In this document: positions 54,701 through 62,628 of the stretch, piece after piece | Layout of the letters: each line of letters begins with the position of its first letter | Numbering within the stretch: position 1 is the first letter of the stretch | Source of the DNA: JBGCEZ01 sp045106735 | GTDB lineage: Bacteria > Planctomycetota > Phycisphaerae > Phycisphaerales > SM1A02 | Length of the DNA stretch: 64,000 bases | Direction: 5' to 3' | Assembly: GCA_045106735.1 (NCBI GenBank) | Contig: JBGCEZ010000004.1 | Coordinates: forward strand, 47,259-111,258 | Translations under genes and position numbers: made by a program | The notes under the pieces: generated by a model | The model's input: the letters and a program-made list of their open reading frames with translations, nothing else | The model's database searches: none | What the model was told of the DNA's origin: nothing

Positions 54701-55505
54701 CCAGGGAAGGCGCGATGTCGCCGGCCTGCGCGCCCCAATGGTCGAGGACCAACGCGATGCGCGTCTCCAAATCAACGTGCGGAGTCGTCCGATGGCCCAG
54801 GCCATCGAGCAGGTTCAGGAGGTCGGGCATGTCGACGATGCCGTTGCCATCAACGTCGGCGGCAATCCAATCGCTCAGGTCGCCGGTGGCCGACAGCCGT
54901 GGCAGCACCGCCACCACCTGGGCGTCGACGACATCCACCGCCGCGAGAACCGCGATTCCCTCGGCCGAATGTCCGGGGATGAAGAGCTCCCGGACCCCGT
55001 CGCCATCGACGTCCGGACCGACAACTGCCGCCGAGGCCGCGTGGGCGCCGGCGGACCAGAGGGCGTTCGACGCGAACGACCGCGGCGGCGCGGACTCGAT
55101 GGCGACGGACCACTCTTGGGGATGGCGCACAAGGACGATGGTCTCGGGGATCTCGTCGCCAAAGACATCGATGCCGAATCGTGTTTCGGACGACGCCACC
55201 GCGACGGGGGCCGCGGCACCGGCAGAAACGACGGGGAGGACACACCCCGCGCTCGCGATGAGCGCGGCCCATCCACGGGTCACGGACCGACGTGGCTTCG
55301 AGTAGCGCACGGATGCGGGAAGTGATGCGATTGGAGGTGACGTTGACGCTGACGGTGAAACTGACGGTGAAACTGGGCGTACGGCTGACGAGTCGAGCCA
55401 TGATTCGGGCCATGATTCGGGCGATGAATCAGGCCATGAATCAGGCGACGATTCAGAATGGGATTCAGGTATGGATCCAGTTTCGGGCGCGGGCGATCGC
55501 TGCAT
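51777..55505 (-). CDS. Large secreted lipase-like protein
   Basis: 1242 residues. An N-terminal Ser/Pro/Trp-rich stretch (PDSW, PESW steps from 12-bp repeats) precedes a signal-like hydrophobic segment at about 75-105 (RGWAALIASAGCVLPVVSAG). Next comes a repeat-rich region with VVGPDVDGDGVRELFIPGHS (FG-GAP-like) and an EF-hand motif (DVDGNGIVDMPDLLNLLDGLG), then a Cys-rich patch (CVPGPCPACIGGVCC) and beta-rich domains. The C-terminal ~350 residues are an alpha/beta hydrolase: PPLVLVHGIMSQAAAWLD, the nucleophile elbow VVAHSQGGQIARWY, TIGSPFRGTPLA. The start at 55505 has GGGGAA 6 bases upstream; a GTG at 55310 is an alternative just before the signal. Confidence 0.82.
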   Translation of the reverse strand: MQRSPAPETGSIPESHSESSPDSWPDSSPESWPESWLDSSAVRPVSPSVSPSASTSPPIASLPASVRYSKPRRSVTRGWAALIASAGCVLPVVSAGAAAPVAVASSETRFGIDVFGDEIPETIVLVRHPQEWSVAIESAPPRSFASNALWSAGAHAASAAVVGPDVDGDGVRELFIPGHSAEGIAVLAAVDVVDAQVVAVLPRLSATGDLSDWIAADVDGNGIVDMPDLLNLLDGLGHRTTPHVDLETRIALVLDHWGAQAGDIAPSLGEAPLQCGDGPSCVPGPCPACIGGVCCRRPDGTVCGICLDGGGSHHGGGNQTQAKESPDGRGPGGENGGAGGAFGGLIPAATVPGDPPCPRVVRSRGGDQPDPATVAIGETIPLQLIDAGACPVRVQIAGPACFVSDSGACTGTVHHTGDGPLPAIRVTGCGSITIATDTACACDPAESPLVLQAYGIDLHVDSDNNDGRRPPRRTPEENAAEEAVPGKIIFVTNADRDRDGIPAWADGMDRIMHPAGTQEELFRVPLTLRLPDPSVKGWRVRFAYDASDPAAVETVPRASYEGAAAPAGTFRLWLDGSGDGTRPVLNHRSVRDGGDFVRPGQWIDGSRFARARSARLWLQAVNPTADLNDAASVHIDVEIEFLRAFPVVPGKAVDPTCRRDRVRVVAVGLTLHDLSDWGVALAGGDPFLVHSDLTQAPSSGGPLSGPVAGAIADATSICLVRATPALDLEALGVSLRVEFPNPGGFTASAELVGRLAPIASSTPGTLVLPRVPEPDPSATTARSAFGSGFALYVPPLGIAESAGLDAPGLILPCDAEGPSNPPGCAPLSFTVVGADGSPLGAADFRLRQPPLVLVHGIMSQAAAWLDSPMSRWDDRIVERTDWSTDQDVGRLDAHVGFEENLGQVSWSIERAIRRARAGAFPGAPPSVRYAATRADVVAHSQGGQIARWYAADFPDGMTLDRGGDWGSQTIRRFAGPPTINEGRVAFRRPDNWGAGPINRLITIGSPFRGTPLAAAAAGTFVPSPAALRNLVAWRNAAVGPMPHGLAAVLWPDGPDGLYVAPSCLSDLGTGSAAMVALRPDPAGSARYPSGHRSVQWVGVATRVTSSDLNATIPGLNLSVGRTMWLAKLVRTSGAVPPRLQSILSFVWHTLASEGEHDSAVPVASQLDERRSAPRFGNRILLDGIAHSRLLVPYELTQLGSTRVDAAVRSLLRAPRDGAFIDANQRDPDGRVRFGPLGASSES
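55396..55469 (-). repeat. 12-bp tandem repeat at the N-terminus of the lipase-like protein
   Basis: About six in-frame units of the type gattcgggccat/gaatcaggcgac (plus-strand sense) encode PDSW, PDSS and PESW steps on the minus strand. Confidence 0.85.
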
Positions 55506-55715
55506 GGCAAGTTCCCCGGTGGAAGGCGGCGGGCCTTCACATCGCCGGCCGATGCGAACGTGCCCCCCGGTCGCTGCACGCTACGGGCCGGTTCCGCCAG
55601 TTCCGGTGAGACACGCCCCAATTCTGCTCGGCGGCCATTTCGCCGCGACGAACGGGGTCCTTGATCGTGGCCGCTCGTGCTAGCATGTGCGTCCCAACCG
55701 ATAGGAGACGACGCC

Positions 55716-56891
55716 ATGGGATTGCTGGACCGACTGCGCACCGAACTGATTGACATTGTCGAGTGGATCGATGACTCGCAGCACACACTCGTCTGGCGGT
55801 TCCCGCGGTTCCGCAACCAGATCAAGCAAGGGGCCAAGCTGATCGTGCGGCCAGGACAGGTCGCGGTCTTTGTCCACCAAGGGCAGCTTGCCGATGTGTT
55901 CATGCCCGGCACGCACGAACTGCGAACCGGCAACTTGCCGCTGCTGTCCACGCTTGCGGGCTGGAAGTACGGCTTTGACAGCCCGATCAAGAGCGAGGTC
56001 TACTTCGTTTCGACTCGGCAGTTGACCGATCTGAAGTGGGGCACGCCCAATCCGATCATGCTCCGCGATCCGGACTTCGGGCCGATCCGGCTGCGCGCGT
56101 TCGGTACGTACACGCTGCGGGCGAGCAATCCCGAAGCCCTGCTGACCGAACTGGTGGGAACCGACGGTTCGTTCGAGGCCGAAGAGGTCACCGAGCTGCT
56201 GCGTTCCATCGTCGCTGAGAGCTTTGCTTCGGTCGTCGGTGAGTCGCAGATTGCCGCGCTGGATCTCGCGTCGAACTATTCCGCCCTCGCCGCTCGGGTC
56301 CGGGCCGAAGTCGAGAAGCGGGTGGACGACGAGTACGGCCTGGAAATTCCTGGACTCTTCATCGTCAACATCTCGCTGCCCGAAGAAGTCGAGAAGGCGA
56401 TGGACACGCGCAGCAGCATGGGCGTCATTGGCGACATGAACGCGTTCCAGCAGTACCAGATGGGTCAGGCGATGACCGCGGCGGCCAACAACCCGGCCGG
56501 CGGGGGAGCGGCCGAAGGCATGGGGCTCGGCATGGGCCTGGCGATGGCCAGTCGCATGATGGGCGGCAATCCGCTCGGCGGCATGGTCGGTCAGCCGATG
56601 GCCGGGCCGGCCATGGGGGCCGGAATGGGTGCGGGCATGGCCGGGGCCGTCCCGCCGCCGCCGCCTCCGCCGCCAGTTGCGTGGCACGTGGCCGCGGGCG
56701 GCGCGACGCAAGGTCCGTTCGGCGCGGGTCAGATGATGTCGATGATTCAGCAGGGCCGCCTCACCGCCAGCACGATGGTGTGGACCGCCGGCATGGCCGG
56801 CTGGGCGCCCGCCGGGCAGGTCCCGCAGCTCGCCGCCGCATTCGCCGCGTCCGCGCCGCCGCCGCCCCCTCCGCCGCCGCCGGCAGGCTGA
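55716..56891 (+). CDS. SPFH-domain protein with C-terminal GYF_2 domain
   Basis: 391 residues from an ATG at 55716 with AGGAG 8 bases upstream. Residues about 1-250 match the SPFH/virion-core-like group that includes Bacillus YdjI (DRLRTELIDIVEWIDDSQHT, IKQGAKLIVRPGQVAVFVHQG, GTPNPIMLRDPDFGPIRLRAFGTYTL, GLFIVNISLPEEVEKAMD). A Gly/Met/Ala-rich linker follows, then a GYF_2 domain (WHVAAGGATQGPFGAGQMMS, TMVWTAGMAGWAPAGQVPQL) and Pro tracts. In Bacillus, YdjI works with zinc-ribbon proteins and PspA at the membrane. The next gene is a zinc-ribbon membrane protein, 73 bases on, so the pair is probably an operon. Confidence 0.88.
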   Translation: MGLLDRLRTELIDIVEWIDDSQHTLVWRFPRFRNQIKQGAKLIVRPGQVAVFVHQGQLADVFMPGTHELRTGNLPLLSTLAGWKYGFDSPIKSEVYFVSTRQLTDLKWGTPNPIMLRDPDFGPIRLRAFGTYTLRASNPEALLTELVGTDGSFEAEEVTELLRSIVAESFASVVGESQIAALDLASNYSALAARVRAEVEKRVDDEYGLEIPGLFIVNISLPEEVEKAMDTRSSMGVIGDMNAFQQYQMGQAMTAAANNPAGGGAAEGMGLGMGLAMASRMMGGNPLGGMVGQPMAGPAMGAGMGAGMAGAVPPPPPPPPVAWHVAAGGATQGPFGAGQMMSMIQQGRLTASTMVWTAGMAGWAPAGQVPQLAAAFAASAPPPPPPPPPAG

Positions 56892-56964
56892 TTCGTCGGC
56901 CGGCCCGGCGGGACCTTGCCGCCGGCCGATCACTGTCCTTCGACCCTTCCAGGAAATGCTCGCG

Positions 56965-58371
56965 ATGTCCGGGCCCGGTTCACCCCCTCCGCCACCGACG
57001 CCTCCCACTCCGCCCCCTTGGTCGGGTGATCGGGGTGGCCGGTCCGCGTCCGGGCCTCCGGTGCCGCCTCCGCCGCCGCCGAGGCCGCCCGTGTCCGTGG
57101 ACCCCGGCGCGGCCGGTGGAACCGGCACGATGGACGAAGTCGAGCCGACTTCACCCCCGCCGCCGCCGGCATATCCCACGCCCGAATGGGGGCGGACGGA
57201 TGGAGCGGGCCAGCGCATCGACGACGACCGCGGCCGGATCTTCCCGTGCGAACGGTGCGGCGCGGATCTGGAATTTCACATCGGCGAACAGGCGATGCAG
57301 TGCCCGTTCTGCGGGGCCACGCGCACGGTGGAGACCGAAGCGCTGGATGCCGTGCGCGAGCAAGACTACGCGGCGGAACTGGAACGCCAGCGCGCGATGC
57401 GAGCTGAGGCGGCGTCGAAGTCGCGCGAAGCTGAGGGAGATCGATCCGGCGGACATGGTTCGGGCGCGGGCGACTCCGCCAACGACCTCAACGAAGTGCG
57501 TTGTTCCGCGTGCGGCGGAAGTGTGCAATTCCCCGGCACCCTGAGTTCAAGCGAGTGCGCGTTCTGTGGCTCGCCGGTGCAGCGGACGGCGGCCCACGCG
57601 GCCCCCGAGCGGGTACCGGTGGACGGCGTCCTCCCATTTGGGGTCGACGAACGACGGGCGGGCAAGTCCCTGGCGTCGTGGGTCGGTTCACGGTGGTTCG
57701 CGCCGACGGAGTTCAAGCGGCGGGGGGCGACCGGGAAATTCCGCGGCGTCTACTTGCCGTACTGGACCTTCGACAGCCACACCGGAACGCACTTCCGCGG
57801 TCAACGCGGCGACCACTACTACGTCACTGTTGGCAGCGGCAAGAACAAGCGACGTGAACGGCGCACGCGCTGGCGCCGCGTTTCCGGCGAGTTCGAGCGC
57901 TTTTTCGATGACGTTTTGATCGTCGCCGCCGACGGCGTGCACCAGAAGTTGGTCACGTCCCTCGAGCCGTGGCCGCTGGACCAGATGCTCCCGTTCAATC
58001 GGCAGGTCATGGCCGGCTTTCTGGCCCAGACCTACGACGTCGAACTCGAACCGGGATTCGGTCGAGCCCGCACCCGCATCGATGCGGCCTTGCTGCACGA
58101 CGTGCGTCGCCGCATTGGCGGAGACGAGCAACGGGTCGAAGTCGTTCAGTCCTCGTACGACCCGATCACTTACAAGCACGTGTTGCTGCCCGTCTGGCTG
58201 CTCGTCTACAAGTACCGAGACCGATCCTTTCAGGTCGTGGTCAACGCCATGACCGGTGAGGTTCAAGGCGAACGTCCGTACTCGGCGATCAAGATTGCCC
58301 TCGCCACCCTGGCTGGCTTGGTCGGGATCGGGGGCGCAACGCTCGTGGCCGCGCTCGTCCGCGGCGGTTGA
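56965..58371 (+). CDS. Double zinc-ribbon membrane protein, partner of the SPFH protein
   Basis: 468 residues; the ATG at 56965 has AGGAA 9 bases upstream, better than the in-frame ATG three codons earlier. A Pro-rich N-terminus (about 1-75) precedes two TFIIB-like zinc ribbons: CERCGADLEFHIGEQAMQCPFCG and CSACGGSVQFPGTLSSSECAFCG. A conserved beta-rich domain follows (about 210-440; KFRGVYLPYWTFDSHTGTHF, LPVWLLVYKYRDRSFQVVVN), ending in a C-terminal membrane segment (ALATLAGLVGIGGATLVAAL). It resembles Bacillus YdjG/YdjH-type proteins. I infer a role in membrane stress together with the SPFH protein; no pspA gene is nearby. Confidence 0.8.
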   Translation: MSGPGSPPPPPTPPTPPPWSGDRGGRSASGPPVPPPPPPRPPVSVDPGAAGGTGTMDEVEPTSPPPPPAYPTPEWGRTDGAGQRIDDDRGRIFPCERCGADLEFHIGEQAMQCPFCGATRTVETEALDAVREQDYAAELERQRAMRAEAASKSREAEGDRSGGHGSGAGDSANDLNEVRCSACGGSVQFPGTLSSSECAFCGSPVQRTAAHAAPERVPVDGVLPFGVDERRAGKSLASWVGSRWFAPTEFKRRGATGKFRGVYLPYWTFDSHTGTHFRGQRGDHYYVTVGSGKNKRRERRTRWRRVSGEFERFFDDVLIVAADGVHQKLVTSLEPWPLDQMLPFNRQVMAGFLAQTYDVELEPGFGRARTRIDAALLHDVRRRIGGDEQRVEVVQSSYDPITYKHVLLPVWLLVYKYRDRSFQVVVNAMTGEVQGERPYSAIKIALATLAGLVGIGGATLVAALVRGG

Positions 58372-58488
58372 GGTGGCGGCCGACACGACGGTGAAATTCA
58401 AGTTTGCACCTGTGCATCGGTCCCGCCGTCCGGCATGATGGCGAAGAGGCTGGGTTCCCGGCCGTCTCACCGTCCCCGGAGAACCTCC

Positions 58489-60387
58489 ATGCCTCGATGC
58501 TTCGCTCTGTCCACCGCCAGCCGACTGGCCGGTCCTTCCGGCGGGTTGGGGCTTGCCTTCGCTTGCATTGCGACCTTGGCTGCCGGGGCCGCCGCCGGAG
58601 TCGCATCCGGGGCCGCATCCGGGGCCGCATCCGGGGTCGCATCCGGAGTCGCATCCGGGGTCGCCACCGCGCCCGCGACCACCGCCGCAATCAAGACCCC
58701 GCCTCCGACCACCGGCAAGACCGGAGCCCTCGAGCGTCGGCACGAAACCCGGGCTCCGGACTCGGTCTTGCGGCCGCGGCCGATGTCGCGGGCGATTGCT
58801 GACTCGGTCGTTTTCGGCGAGTTCACCAGCGTCCAGGTCAACATCGACGCCGACGGGCTCGACATCCTCGGCGATGCGGCGAATGAGCCGTCCATCGCGG
58901 TGGATCCGCTCGCTCCGAATCGCATGGCGGTGGGATGGCGGCAGTTCGACACGATCGAGTCGAACTTTCGGCAGGCCGGGTTCGCCTGGAGCAACGATGG
59001 CGGCCGGACCTGGAGTGAGCAGTCGATCATCGAGCCGGGCATCTTTCGCTCGGATCCCGTTTTGGAAGCGGCGCCCGATGGCCGCTTCTACTACCTGAGC
59101 CTGCAGGTCACCGCCGGCAATGAGTTCTTCTGCGACGTCTTCGTTTCGTCCGACGGTGGACAGACGTGGCCCGACAAGACGTTCGCGTTCGGTGGCGACA
59201 AAGCATGGATCGCCGTCGACCAAAATCCCGGTCCCGGGTTCGGCGGCCTCTACCAAGCATGGAACTGGTTCGGCAATCCGTTCCAGCCGGGGCAGGTGAA
59301 TCGTTCGCTCGATGGTGGCATGACCCTGTCCGAGCCCGTTCCGTACGGGTTCCAGGAGAATGCGCGTCCAATCTTCGGCACCTGTGCGGTCGGTCCGGAC
59401 GGTGCGTTCCACGTCGTCGGCCGACAGAACACCAATTCCGGCGACATTCGCATCGTTCGTTCGCCGCAGCCGTGGGCTCTGGGTCCGGGCCCGCAGTTTG
59501 ACCGCGTCCGTCAGTTGCCCCTTGACGGGCGGGTGGTGACGGCGACCGGTCCCAATCCCAGCGGATTGCTCGGTCAGGTGGAAGTCGCGATCGATGGATC
59601 CGGCGGCCCGCGAAACGGCTGGATCTACGTGCTCGGCACGATCGCGCCGTTCAACAGCGATGATCCGCTCGAGATTCGCATGGTGCGGTCGATCGATGGC
59701 GGCGACACCTGGAGCAACGCCATGCGAATCAATGACGACGCCGAGGGCGACCTCAATTGGAACTGGATGGGCACGATGGACGTTGCCCCGAACGGCCGAA
59801 TCGACGTGGTGTACGTGCAGTCGGCGTCGTTTGAAGCCCCGGAACTCAACCAACTCCGCTTCTGCAGTTCATCGGACGGCGGCGAGACATGGACCCCGAG
59901 CGTGCCGATCGGACCGGAATGGAACAGCCATGTGGGCTGGCCGCAGCAGAACAAGATCGGCGACTACTACCAGCTCCGCAGCGACCTTGTCGGGGCGGAC
60001 CTGATCTGTGCGACGACGTACACCGGCGGGCAAGACGTGTGGTACGTCCGGCTCGGCGACCGTGATTGCAATGGCAATGGCGTGGCTGACGCCGCGGACC
60101 TCGTCGACGGAACGCTCCTCGACTGCGACGCCAACGGCATTCCCGATGCCTGCGACATCGCCGCCGGGGCCGTGGCCGACGCGAATGGTGACGGCGTGCC
60201 GGACCGCTGTGTCACGTGCTCGGCCGATCTCGACGTCGATGGCACCGTTGGCTTCAGCGACCTGGCATCGCTTCTGGGCCAGTGGGGGCCGTGCGCCGGA
60301 GCGTGCAGCGCCGATCTGGACGGCGACGACATGGTCGGCACGGCGGACCTGCTCAGCCTGCTTGCGCAGTGGGGGCCTTGCGAGTGA
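58489..60387 (+). CDS. Secreted BNR-repeat (sialidase-fold) protein with dockerin-like end
   Basis: 632 residues from an ATG at 58489 with GGAG 8 bases upstream. A signal region (GLGLAFACIATLAAGAAAG) runs into an Ala/Ser/Gly/Val linker of 12-bp repeats. The core is a beta-propeller-like domain with four Asp-box (BNR) motifs: SNDGGRTW, SSDGGQTW, SIDGGDTW and SSDGGETW. No sialidase catalytic Arg triad or RIP motif is evident, so hydrolase activity is not claimed. A Ca-binding thrombospondin-type-3-like stretch (DCNGNGVADAADLVDG) leads to two dockerin-like motifs (DLDVDGTVGFSDLASLLGQWG, DLDGDDMVGTADLLSLLAQWG), each followed by PC. Confidence 0.85.
   Translation: MPRCFALSTASRLAGPSGGLGLAFACIATLAAGAAAGVASGAASGAASGVASGVASGVATAPATTAAIKTPPPTTGKTGALERRHETRAPDSVLRPRPMSRAIADSVVFGEFTSVQVNIDADGLDILGDAANEPSIAVDPLAPNRMAVGWRQFDTIESNFRQAGFAWSNDGGRTWSEQSIIEPGIFRSDPVLEAAPDGRFYYLSLQVTAGNEFFCDVFVSSDGGQTWPDKTFAFGGDKAWIAVDQNPGPGFGGLYQAWNWFGNPFQPGQVNRSLDGGMTLSEPVPYGFQENARPIFGTCAVGPDGAFHVVGRQNTNSGDIRIVRSPQPWALGPGPQFDRVRQLPLDGRVVTATGPNPSGLLGQVEVAIDGSGGPRNGWIYVLGTIAPFNSDDPLEIRMVRSIDGGDTWSNAMRINDDAEGDLNWNWMGTMDVAPNGRIDVVYVQSASFEAPELNQLRFCSSSDGGETWTPSVPIGPEWNSHVGWPQQNKIGDYYQLRSDLVGADLICATTYTGGQDVWYVRLGDRDCNGNGVADAADLVDGTLLDCDANGIPDACDIAAGAVADANGDGVPDRCVTCSADLDVDGTVGFSDLASLLGQWGPCAGACSADLDGDDMVGTADLLSLLAQWGPCE
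58591..58664 (+). repeat. 12-bp tandem repeat after the signal peptide of the BNR protein
   Basis: About six units of gcatccggggcc/gcatccggggtc encode ASGA and ASGV steps. Confidence 0.9.
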
Positions 60388-60396
60388 ATGCGAGGC

Positions 60397-60440
60397 GACT
60401 GAACGGGCGAGTGAACAGGCCAGTGAACAGGCGAAATGAA
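60397..60440 (+). repeat. 12-bp repeat between convergent genes
   Basis: About three units of gagtgaacaggc lie just after the BNR-protein stop. A second run of cgacgcacga repeats is near 60565-60615. No gene is seen in this 279-base gap. Confidence 0.65.
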
Positions 60441-60666
60441 GAGGGCGACGATGGGCGAGTGAGTGAGTGGGGCGACTGAACGGGCGTGGCAGGAATTGCT
60501 CCCGGCGGCGGGATGAAGGTCGCGTGCCATCCTTGGGACAGCTCCAACGCACGGCCGACAACGCGGTCGACGCACGACGCACGACGTATCACGGGCCACG
60601 CACGACGCACCACGGGCCCGCACTCTCCTGAGGCCACGGCGAATCGTCGGCGCCGTCGCTCGCCCT

Positions 60667-62385
60667 TCAGCTCAGATTCGTCAGCAGCCGGACGAGGTCG
60701 CTGAATCCCACCAGGCAGTCGCCATCGAGATCCGCGGGGCAGAAGGGGCACGCCGGGCATGGTCCCCAGACGCCGAGCATGGTCACCAAGTCGGTGAAGT
60801 TCACTTGTCCGTCGCCGTTGATGTCGCCTTCGAGTGGCGGCATGCCGATCTGCAGCGGGCCATCGGTCAGGTCAGAACTCGCGTTTCCGTCGGCGTCGCG
60901 GGCGGTGACACGAATTCGAGCGTCCAGGCTGAACACCGGTGGCACCGTCCAGGTGGTGTGTCCGTCGTCTGGGGTTCCGACGTCGATCAAGTAGTTGAAC
61001 GTCTGGCCGCCGTCGACCGATGCGAAGATGTTGAGCGCGACCACGCCCTCGTCGTCATCGGTGATCCACGTGATGTCGATCGTCTCGCCCGGCGTCAGCA
61101 TTGTGCCCGGGACAGGCGTTTGCACGCGGACGCGTGGGGCTTCGCCGCCGGTCCAGGCCGGCAGGTTGAGGCTGACGGTGTGCAGGCCGCCCCCGGCCGC
61201 GGCCAACGGATCAATCTCGATCGGAATCACCGTCCGGCCACTGGCCACCGCGCCCCACGCCGCGGCGGCTTCGGCGTTGAAGGTGTCGGGGACGCCGCCG
61301 CCGTACGCAGGGATCAACACCAGGTCATTGCAAATGAGGGCGTTCGTGTAGGTGTAGTGCACGCCGCCGTCGAAGCGAGCGGGGGTTCGGACGACGGTGC
61401 GCCCCTCGGCCGCGAGCTGGGCCGCCGCGTTCTCGCACACAATGGCCTGCGGGCTCCCCGGATTCTCCGGCCACTCGCTGACGACCACGGCCGATTCAAT
61501 GGGCATCATCCACGTGTTGATATGGGCGGTCGGGTCGATCGACTCCGGCAAGGTCGGGCCGATGAGCGGGACGACGCCAAGCAAGCTGTTCAGCAGGCCG
61601 TTGATGCCGCCGGGCGTCAGGTCAGGATTTTCGGCCAGGAGCGCGTTGGTCGCGCGGGCCGCGCCGCCCGGAAAGGCGACGAGGTTCCCGCCGCCCAAGA
61701 TGAGCGGCAGTTCGTACCGAATGGACCCGGTCGTGGACGCCCATGCCGCGGCAAACGCGTCATCGGCCGGGCGGGGGCGGTTGTACACCCCGTCGGCGAA
61801 CACGCGGATGCCTGACTCCAGGGCGGGACGCGGACCGTAGTCGCGGATCCAGATCGAGTCGGTCTCGAGGATGATCGGTCGGACGCGTTCCATGACCGCC
61901 CCGGCGCCGCTCATGAAGGAGAGCGCTTCATCCCGTTCGTCGGCGCTGTCGACGATCACGACGATGTCCGCGTCGCCCGAGGTCGTGACGTGCGCAGCCA
62001 CCTGATCCAAGATCGCCTTCCATGACCCCGGACCTTCGTACGCGATCATGATCGATTCGGTCGGAGCGGACTCGACCACCGGCGTCACCGTGCCGAGTGG
62101 CGCAGGCGTGGGGGCGTCGTCGGCGGCGGCGATCGGCGCCGTGGACGCCGCGGTTCCCAGCGCAAGCACCAGCGACATGGCCGTCGTTGGGATGGCGAGC
62201 GTTGGTCGGGTGTGGGCGTGGGTGTGGGCGTGGGTGTCGTCCGCGGTGGCGGTGCCGGTGCCGGTGCTGCCGGCGCCGTTCGGTGGCGCCGCCGCGAACC
62301 GGCGGGGCCATCCGTCGGATGCGAGCTCACCAGAAACCGAGCCGTTCCGATGACGCGGACGAAGCGATCGAGCACGATCGAACAT
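60667..62385 (-). CDS. Agmatine/peptidylarginine deiminase-like secreted protein, probably inactive
   Basis: 572 residues. A low-complexity N-terminus (THAHTHAHT) precedes a signal segment (about 64-90, TTAMSLVLALGTAASTAPIA). Residues about 105-425 follow the deiminase (guanidino-group modifying) fold: SIWIRDYGPRP, ILGGGNLVAFPGG, YTNALICNDLVLIPAYGGG. Key positions differ: the His-x-Asp motif reads H288-I-N290, and the final motif that normally reads GxHC is GGGLHTVS (T403 for Cys). An immunoglobulin-like domain (ETIDITWITDDDEG) and two dockerin-like motifs (DINGDGQVNFTDLVTMLGVWG, DLDGDCLVGFSDLVRLLTNLS) end the protein. The start at 62385 has GGGAG upstream; an internal ATG at 62178 sits directly before the signal. 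Confidence 0.8.
   Translation of the reverse strand: MFDRARSLRPRHRNGSVSGELASDGWPRRFAAAPPNGAGSTGTGTATADDTHAHTHAHTRPTLAIPTTAMSLVLALGTAASTAPIAAADDAPTPAPLGTVTPVVESAPTESIMIAYEGPGSWKAILDQVAAHVTTSGDADIVVIVDSADERDEALSFMSGAGAVMERVRPIILETDSIWIRDYGPRPALESGIRVFADGVYNRPRPADDAFAAAWASTTGSIRYELPLILGGGNLVAFPGGAARATNALLAENPDLTPGGINGLLNSLLGVVPLIGPTLPESIDPTAHINTWMMPIESAVVVSEWPENPGSPQAIVCENAAAQLAAEGRTVVRTPARFDGGVHYTYTNALICNDLVLIPAYGGGVPDTFNAEAAAAWGAVASGRTVIPIEIDPLAAAGGGLHTVSLNLPAWTGGEAPRVRVQTPVPGTMLTPGETIDITWITDDDEGVVALNIFASVDGGQTFNYLIDVGTPDDGHTTWTVPPVFSLDARIRVTARDADGNASSDLTDGPLQIGMPPLEGDINGDGQVNFTDLVTMLGVWGPCPACPFCPADLDGDCLVGFSDLVRLLTNLS
62210..62239 (-). repeat. 12-bp repeat encoding THAH steps
   Basis: Two and a half exact units of gtgtgggcgtgg (plus-strand sense) near the N-terminus of the deiminase-like gene. 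Confidence 0.85.
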
Positions 62386-62550
62386 GGTGCGAGGACTCCC
62401 GCGCCCGACGGTGCGGACGCCTCACCCCCCAGGGTGCGGGTCCCGAGGGATGGTCGACGGCCGGTCAGCCGCGTCGGCCCATCCCTCGGTTCCCTCTGAA
62501 GCTACCCAACCCGGCGGGCGGGTCAAGGCTCCAGCGGAATCGTCGCCTCG

Positions 62551-62597
62551 GAACCAAACGAAACGCGGCGGCGCCCGTGTGTGGGGGCGCCGCCGCG
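62551..62597 (-). terminator. Rho-independent terminator of ftsH
   Basis: A perfect 13-bp stem (CGCGGCGGCGCCC at 62564-62576 with GGGCGCCGCCGCG at 62585-62597), followed on the minus strand by TTTCGTTTGGTT. It lies 32 bases after the ftsH stop. Confidence 0.85.
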
Positions 62598-62628
62598 TCG
62601 GGTGGTCAGAGAGGGATGCGTTTCCGGC

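Noticed and set aside
52233..55325. Long plus-strand frames opposite the lipase-like gene
   Set aside because: Shadow frames; the minus-strand protein has coherent signal, EF-hand and hydrolase motifs.
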